From contig JAVGWX010000004.1 in assembly GCA_036924085.1 (NCBI GenBank), positions 14,473,454 to 14,537,453 on the forward strand: 64,000 nucleotides of DNA. Reading direction: 5' to 3'. The notes beneath the pieces were generated by a model. It had not been told where the DNA came from and made no database searches. It saw only the letters and a program-made list of their open reading frames with translations. The DNA is from Ariolimax columbianus (Eukaryota; Mollusca; Gastropoda; Stylommatophora; Arionidae). The position numbers and the translations under genes were made by a program. Of this stretch, positions 57,652 through 64,000 are shown in pieces. The stretch's first letter is position 1; each line of letters starts with the position of its first letter.

Positions 57652-59460
57652 TTTATAGAACATTGATCCCATCACAGTCTGTTTGAAAGAAACTCGTTCC
57701 CTTGCCAAAACTCCAGCCTCTGCCACAGTCATACCCAGGCATTCCTGGATATCTTGGTGACATCATCTTCTTGGTCTACCCCTTCCTCTTTTGCCTGGCA
57801 CCATATCTTCCATTATCATTCTCTCAAGACCGTTGTGTCTCTTGATGTGACCAAAGTATTTGCATTTTCTAGCCAAAATGGAATTGATAAACCAGTTCTC
57901 CTCTATGCTCAACTCTTGCCGAATGTCTACATTTGTCTTTTTCTCTGTCCAGGGTATTTTGAGGATCTTTCTGTAACATTTTGACTCAAAGGATTCGATT
58001 CTTTGTCTGGAAGTTTTGGTAATCTTCCATGATTCACAGCCATAAGCTGCCACAGGAAAAACACAGGCTCTCAAGACTTTTACTTTTATCATTTTGTTGG
58101 TGCTCTGCAATAATTTCTTCAGGCTGTTCAGTCTCTGCATTGCCATGGCTAGTCTTCTTCTGATTTCTTTCGAGCATTCGCTATTTTTGTCAATTCTGGA
58201 GCCCAGATATTCAAAATGTGTGACTTGATCTATTTCCTCACCACCCACTGTAAATTTATGCTGACATTGTGTTTTGTCGGTGGTCATTATCTGTGTTTTA
58301 TTTATGTTTATAAATAGGTTTTGATCTTTACTGTGTCCATTTATGGCTGAAATTAGCTGCTATAGCCCTTCTGCACTTTTTGATAGTATCACTGTGTCAT
58401 CTGCGTATCGTAACTCTGGAATCTCGTACCCGCAAATAGTAAATGGGTCAAAACTTTCAATGTTCTGATCTTCTCAAACATTTCTCATTATACATTCTAT
58501 ACATATGTTGTATAGATAAGGTGAGAGGATACATCCCTGTTGGACTCCCTTTTATACTGCAAACCAATCTGATGTTTGCCCAGATATTCGGACAGCGGCT
58601 TGTGGATGTTGGTATTATGTTTCAATTAGATGAATAATATGCACAGGAAACCCCATTTCCTTCATGATTTTCCACAGATTTTGATGTTGAACTGTATTGA
58701 AGGCATTGATGTAATCAATGAAACATGTGTACAGGTCTACATTAAATCCTCTACATTTTTCGTAGATATTCCTCATATTGAATATGTGGTCTCTGGTCCC
58801 TCTGTCTTTCATAAAACCTGAGTGAACTACGTGAATTTCAGATTCAAACCTTTTCTCTATCCTTTGTAATAGGATTCGCAAGAGTATCTTGCTAGCGTGG
58901 CTGATCAGCGTGATAGTTCGGAAGTCCGTGCACAGTTTCCCGTTGCCTTTTTTGGGGATGTGAATATAAATTGATTTCTTCCATGCTTCTGGCCACTGTG
59001 CCCTATCTGTTTACACAGCTTGTGATAGACTCGAGCACTTGCATCCCCTCCTGCTTGTATTAGCTCTGCTTGGATACCATCACATCCTGGGGACTTTCCC
59101 TTTTTCAGGCTTTTGATTGCTGAGCGTACTTCCTCCAATGTTGGTTCAGGCTCTTTCTCATCCTTTGGTAGGATTTTAACTGAGCGCTTTGTGCTGTCTC
59201 CATACATGGTTCTGCAGTACTCTCTCCATCTTTTCAGTATGTCTTTGGTTTCTGTTAATGTGTTATCCTCTGTGTCATTGATGACACGTGGAACTGGACG
59301 GAATTCCGTTGTCAGTGTTCTTATTGCCTTAAAGGCATCTCTCTCCCTGCCTTGTTGCTCTAGGTTTTCTATGTTCTTACATGTCTGGCAAGTTGCAATA
59401 TTAATATTCTTTTATTTCCTTTGTAGGTCCCTTTAGCACAGAACATGTTAGATAATACTA
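57652..59460 (-). mobile_element. RTE-like LINE (RTE-B), longest copy
   Basis: In minus sense: pre-RT (LKKGKSPGCDGIQAELIQAGG, 59100), RT (ESEIHVVHSGFMKDRGTRD, CFIDYINAFNTVQHQNLW near 58700), a broken central part, then the thumb and C-terminus (EEIDQVTHFEYLGSRIDKN, AAYGCESWKITKTS, KILKIPWTEKK, KYFGHIKRHNGLERM, PGKRGRGRPRR). BovB-type elements have this order. The FADD region near 58400 is frame-broken. No endonuclease was found. Confidence 0.75.
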
Positions 59461-59732
59461 TTTTCCATCATCCTTGCTTTCCACTCCATCATGAGCACAG
59501 GGTCAGCCCTGCAATTAGTCACCCAGCAGGAAGCCTAAACAAAAGCATGTATGTGTTCTTGCATTTGTGATTTGACATAATGTGGTTGCCAACTTCATAC
59601 ATAGCTCTCAAAATTGTCTTTACATTAGACATGGTCCAATAGCCCTGTCCTTTTCTTCTGGTTAATGAACCATATAATACACATAGTGGAAAATATTAAA
59701 TGTCTTTAATTTAAAAATAACAAGTTACTTAC

Positions 59733-59948
59733 CACCACCAATACCACCAGCACCCCCAATTGTAGGAAGTCCACCAGGGATTAAGCCAGATGAACCACCC
59801 CCACCGTCAGGATAGACCCAAACACTGACACCATTACCATCTCCTCCTCCAATACCAGAACCACCCCCGGCATTGCCAATCCAACCAATACCACCACCAC
59901 CAATGTCAGAAGGTAATACAGGAATAGTAAAAACTGGTCGCTCGATTT
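59733..59948 (-). CDS. WD40 protein, first exon in window (residues 1-72, Gly-rich)
   Basis: Acceptor TTTCTGTTGCAG and donor GGTGGTG|GTAAGT. After two bases of a split codon it reads IERPVFTIPVLPSDIGGGG, then WIGNAGGGSGIGGGDGNG, VSVWVYPDGGGG and GLIPGGLPTIGGAGGIGG. It is Gly-rich with no Cys or basic cluster and probably lies outside the cell. Exons upstream are not visible to 64000. Confidence 0.7.
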
Positions 59949-60271
59949 CTGCAACAGAAAAACGTGGCTCATGAATTTGCAAAACACATAAAAACATACA
60001 GCAATGTAATACTCACACAAAATTATTTTAGCTTTTAAATAATTTTTTTTTTGGTTTATGTAGTTTAGGAACATACATAACACCTTCACAGCAGTTGGCC
60101 TCATTGTAGGAAACTTGCCAAAAGCACTTAATATGCTATTGAAATAGTGGTTTCTGTTAAAATATTCTTCAGATAATCAGGATGCTAGCCCCATGAACAA
60201 CTCACTTTTGTCACCTACATTGTGCTCTTAGAGCCTATTAATTTTGTTCCCCGCTTTTAGTAATAAAACGT

Positions 60272-60720
60272 TCATAATGTAGCATGTCCTTTGCAGAATG
60301 TTACTCTCATATCAGCTGATCTGCAAGGTTCTTTATCTCTGGCCAGTTTTTCTGAATCCATCACCATCCTCTCCAGAACCTCTTGAATGTCCTTTGTCCA
60401 TCTTTTTCTATGTCTGCATTTGCCTTGCTTGCCAGGTACTATACTATCCACTACTATGTTTTCTAAACGATTGTGGCATGTGATGTGACCAAAGTATTTT
60501 AGTTTATATTGTTTACTAGTCAATTGTTATTCTATATCCAGCTCCTTTAGGATTTCTATGTTTTTCTTTTTTCCTATCCATAGCATTTTGAACAATTACC
60601 TTTAACATCTGAAAGGATTCTATTTTTTTAATCAGTGTTTGTGTGATTTTGTCCATGTCTCGTATCCGTATATTGCCACTGGGAAGATGCATGTTATCTT
60701 GATCTTTATGGACACATAGG
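60272..60720 (-). mobile_element. RTE-like LINE (RTE-B), 3' half of a split copy
   Basis: The minus strand reads KLKYFGHITCHNRLENIVV, PGKQGKCRHRKRWTKDIQ, and the family end VTFCKGHATL, with I-T-C-I-F-P-V-A-I-Y-G near 60680. Its upstream half continues at 62320-62490 beyond the CR1-like insertion. Confidence 0.7.
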
Positions 60721-60721
60721 G

Positions 60722-62318
60722 ATTAAGATCAATCAGAGGAAATGGTTTTTAAAAAATTGGAGGGGTTGAAAGTGGATAAATGTCCAGGTCAAGATGGTAT
60801 TCATCCAAAATTGCTGTTTGAAATTAGAGACTAACTAGCAAAACCATTGGCTATATTATGTTCTCAATTACTTGCAAAAGGGATTGTTCCATGAGATTGG
60901 AAAAAGAGATTGGAAAGATGCAAGAGTGATCCCTTTATTAAAAAAGGCAAAAAATCAGATCCAGCAAATTATAGATTGGTGAGTTTAACTAGCATAGTCT
61001 GTAAATTGTTAGAATCAATAATCAAAGAGAACATTGTAATGGATTTAGACAAATTTAATCTAATCAGAAATAGTCAGCTTGGGTTTACTAGATGGAGATC
61101 ATGTTTAACAAATTTATTAGAATTCATGGAGGAGGTTACTAAAATGAAAGATAAAAGAAGAGCCAGTGGATGTTATTTATCTTGATTTTGCTAAGGCCTT
61201 TGATAGAGTACCTCATCAAAGATTATTTAAAAAGTAAAAATCACATTGAATAGGTGGGGTAATTGCCAAATGGATTGAAAATTGGATAACTGGAAGAACG
61301 CAGAGGGTGAGCATAAATAAGGAGTACTCTGAGTTGTGTGAAGCAAAAAGTGGAGTGCCACAGGGCTCAGTTTTGGGACCATATTTGTTCTTGATATATA
61401 TATAAATGATTTGGACATTGATATCGGAAACATAATTGGAAATTTTGCTGATGACACAAAACTATACAGTAGTGTCTCTCAAAAGCAGAATTGGATATAT
61501 TGAGGTTGGATTTAGATAAAATTCGAGAATGGTCTGTAAGCTGGCAAATGGAGTTTAATGTAGATACATGTACAGTCATCCACATGGGTAGATCCAATAT
61601 GGAACATAATTACAGAATGGGAAATAAAAATATTAGAATGATAAAAAAGGAAAGAGACCTAGGGGTTAAAATAGATCATATAGGTAAAGTGAGTGAGTTA
61701 GTCCAGGAAGTAGTGAAAAAGGCAAATGCAATGTTAGGTATGATAACAAGAAATATTAAACATAGGAGCAAAGAAGTGATAGTCAAACTGTATAAAACAT
61801 TAGTTAGACCTAAATTAAAGTACTGTGTACAGGTGTGGAGTCCTTATCGTAGAGAAGATATAAACATGCTGGAAAGGATACAAAAAAGAGCGACAAAGAT
61901 GATAGTGGGATTCCAGAATTACAGTTATGAGGAAAGACTCAGAAAAACCAGCATACATTGTTTAGAAGAGAGAAGAATTCGAGGTGACAATACAGGTTTA
62001 TAAGATAATCAAAGAAATGGATAAATTAGATATAACAAGTTTTTTTAATATACAAATACCTACAAGAACAAGAGGACATAGCTACAAATTAACTAAAGAA
62101 AGGTCCAGATTAGATATTAGGAAATATTTTTTTAGTCAGAGAATGGTGAACGGTTGGAATGCATTGCCACAGGAAGTAGTGGAGACAGGAACAATTAATG
62201 TATTTAAGAATAGACTGGATGCACATAGCTTTTAGAGCAAGGAAATGTGAATGAAACTGGTTGTTTAAAGACTCTGCATAGTCTTCTAAACTAGTATAAA
62301 AACGTCAAGTTAAGTGTA
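60722..62318 (+). mobile_element. CR1/Rex1-like LINE, long copy inserted in RTE-B
   Basis: Plus-strand frames: KKSDPANYRLVSLTSIVCKLL (60950), GFTRWRSCLTNLLEFMEEV (61080), LDFAKAFDRVPHQR (about 61200), V-P-Q-G-S-V-L-G (61355), F-A-D-D-T-K-L (61446), then the 170-codon frame 61491-62000 (WSVSWQMEFNVD, KERDLGVKIDH, YCVQVWSPYRRED) and the end FFSQRMVNGWNALP...LDAHSF. Several frameshifts. The tail is only GTCAAGTTAAG. Confidence 0.85.
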
Positions 62319-62319
62319 T

Positions 62320-62490
62320 ATTTTTTTTTCTTCATTTTGTTAGCTTCTTGCTTCTCTATGAATACTTTAGGTCTGGTTTTTGCCTTATCAGTGTTCATTT
62401 TCTTTATCTTGGTAATGTTTATGCATAGATTTTGTTCAAGACTGTATGCTGGACAAATACAAAAAATGATGATCACTATTAAATTTTGAT
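62320..62490 (-). mobile_element. RTE-like LINE (RTE-B), upstream half of the split copy
   Basis: The minus strand reads SLEQNLCINITKIKKMNTD and VFIEKQEANKMK, aligning with the region just before EEIDQVTHFEYLG in the 57652-59460 copy. About 50 codons are missing at the junction with 60720. Confidence 0.6.
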
Positions 62491-62492
62491 AA

Positions 62493-62816
62493 GAGCGCAT
62501 GAGCTGCAGCGGTCAGCGACCCATAGCTGACTGCTAGTGTCAGGGCCAGTGAACCAGTCTACACCTCCACACGGTGATCCTGGATAACAGGCTGCAACAG
62601 AGCAGACTGGCTAAGAAGAAGGGATTGAAGAGGGAATGCTAACCCGGTACTAAAAAAATGTTTGCTGAAGTCGGATGTGTTGGACCAAAAGGTGCAAATA
62701 TCGCAGCCAAGCTGTAAACTACAGCACAATGCATTCCATTCTCTGGACTACATTCTGCTACTTAGGCTCGTGTCAGGGTTTGGTAGCGGGAGATTGAGAA
62801 CGAACAAAGCCAAGCT
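62493..62816 (+). mobile_element. SINE-A copy 7, 12-bp target duplication
   Basis: AAATTTTGATAA (62481-62492) and AAATTCTGATAA (62817-62828) flank it with one mismatch. Sense strand: GAGCGCATGAGCTGCAGCGG, GATAACAGGCTGCAACAGAG, core GCTGAAGTCGGATGTGTTGG, end GAACGAACAAAGCCAAGC. This copy is in direct sense orientation. Confidence 0.85.
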
Positions 62817-62828
62817 AAATTCTGATAA

Positions 62829-64000
62829 ACGAATTATTTAACAAAACTTTACAAAATAACTACCTCCATGTGGTTCTGATAAATGCTAATCTTCTTTTAT
62901 AACCATGTGTTATACCTGCAAGAAGGCAGTTAACTTTTTTCACACATGCTATATATTTTTAGTACTCCATAGTACAAATATTCACTATTATATTTTCAGC
63001 TAGTTTGTTGCCGTACTATCCCGCATTTTCTCTTATTGTCTGTCTTTGCTTCTACTCTTTATTTTTCCTGTTGCCAGTATACCCACCTTCCTAAATATGT
63101 GGCAAATACATTATGTCTTTTATTTTATTTTTGGTAGCTTTGATCTTGCAATGTTGTTTTCTTTTAATATTTCCTATAAAGATACTTGTTAGCTGCACAC
63201 ATTATGCAAAGTATTTTTTTCAAGAAATGTGTTTTCCTTAGCAATCATATTTCTGTGATTGATCATTTAGCTTGCTTATTTGCTGTCCATAAGCCACACA
63301 TAAAGTCAACAAATAAAAACAAATCAATTAGAAGTAAAATACAATTTAACTATCCAAGAAACAAGGAAGATGAGATAGTTGTAATTACTGGCTCTAGGCA
63401 AAAGGACTTGGCATGTATTTGTAGAAGAACAGGTAGCTGAAAAGGTTTTGAAAATTCACTACACAAAGAGTACATGATAACAGGTTTGGTTCTAGGAATG
63501 ATGTAAGAAATCAATCATCACTTCTATTGTTATAGATATGTTTTTAGAATTTCATTTTATTTTCTGGAAGCCTCTTTTATTTATGCGATTGGGTTTTTTA
63601 TATTTTCATTAAACATCTTTTAGCATCTTTCAAGTGTATCTGAATTTTTTTCACTTGCTTTTAGTATAATTTCTTAACTGTTGTTTTCTCTTTTCCTATT
63701 ATCACCTTTTGTTTTGAATGGAAAATAGCTTTAGAAGTGTACAAGACACTAATTATCCTTCGGACTATGATCAACAATATTTACAAAATTTATTAGATAA
63801 AAATTGGTTACGTTAATCGATTTATCCCCAAAAATATAGGACATTATAACAAGGTTTTGACACATTCAGTTGCCAGTGTCATTTAAACAACGTTCTACAG
63901 CATCATGGTGGTCAAGTATTAACTTGATTAAAATACAATAGACCAATACATTTATTTACATGCAGTGCAAAATGTTGCATTTCAAGATTTTAGACAATGT
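62829..64000. other. AT-rich DNA without recognisable features
   Basis: No exon of the WD40 gene, repeat family or RNA gene could be supported up to the window end. Upstream exons of the minus-strand gene should lie further on. Confidence 0.35.

Larger units (their letters stand above)
27642..59948 (-). other. Gene span: transmembrane WD40-repeat protein (5' incomplete)
   Basis: Twelve exons on the minus strand join without a single phase conflict. After two bases of a split first codon they give 2253 bp, exactly 750 residues plus stop. Residues 1-90 are Gly-rich, with a short Ala/Pro/Val stretch after residue 73. Residues 92-114 are one hydrophobic helix (AGAVMGTILGLAALASSL...), followed by RCKPGWCTC. 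Residues 124-358 are Ser/Gly/Thr low complexity with polyglycine blocks and a four-fold TSNALG repeat. Residues 365-740 form WD40-like repeats, clearest in the last two (GSVDGTLKVWDLES, GSRDGTIRLWQLRTG). The basic juxtamembrane side suggests the propeller is cytoplasmic; the Cys residues could be palmitoylated (inference). The signal peptide and 5' exons lie beyond the window. The WD40 repeats resemble those of NACHT/WD-type proteins only in general style. No named family is assigned. Confidence 0.8.

Noticed and set aside
63186..63440. Plus-strand 84-codon frame near the window end
   Set aside because: No motif, no splice or start context, AT-rich composition; not supportable as a gene.

Overview
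The window looks like nuclear DNA of an animal: AT-rich, with intron-split genes that obey GT/AG splice rules and a very high load of non-LTR retrotransposons, SINEs and DNA transposons. The mix (I/Nimb-like, RTE-like and CR1/Rex1-like LINEs, tRNA-SINEs with a conserved core, mariner and a piggyBac-like element) suggests an invertebrate, perhaps a mollusc. That placement is inference; no species can be fixed from the sequence.

Only two host genes can be supported, and they converge. On the + strand, positions 591-3398 hold the last three coding exons of an unrecognised gene (113 codons, hydrophilic C-terminal tail). On the - strand, twelve exons between 59948 and 27642 join in perfect phase into the last 750 residues of a protein whose 5' part lies beyond the window. 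Its layout is a Gly-rich segment, one transmembrane helix, a Cys-rich juxtamembrane motif, a long low-complexity Ser/Gly linker and one C-terminal WD40 beta-propeller. This membrane-anchored WD40 protein is the main gene of the window and I know no named family with this layout.

Nearly everything else is transposon. 3.4-12.7 kb: AT-rich intergenic DNA with RTE-like fossils. 12.7-14.2 kb: an RTE-like LINE with an internal deletion. 16.06-20.15 kb: a full-length, target-site-flanked I/Nimb-like LINE with endonuclease, reverse transcriptase and a C-terminal zinc finger. 20.8-25.9 kb: LINE fragments. 27.6-59.9 kb: the WD40 gene, its introns filled with SINEs, LINEs, a piggyBac-like copy next to an inverted pair of short repeats, a mariner with both ends invaded, a 1.7-kb satellite of mixed 30/31-bp units, and CR1-like copies with (TTAAG)n tails. 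60.2-62.8 kb: an RTE-like LINE split by a CR1-like copy, then a SINE.

The best leads are the transmembrane-WD40 protein; a 53-bp minisatellite that has copied a working splice donor of that gene four times; a non-autonomous repeat that shares its 3' end with the local I/Nimb-like LINE; two SINE families sharing one core; and a YY1-like motif at the very first bases of the full-length LINE. Nested insertions give a clear relative order of events at several points.
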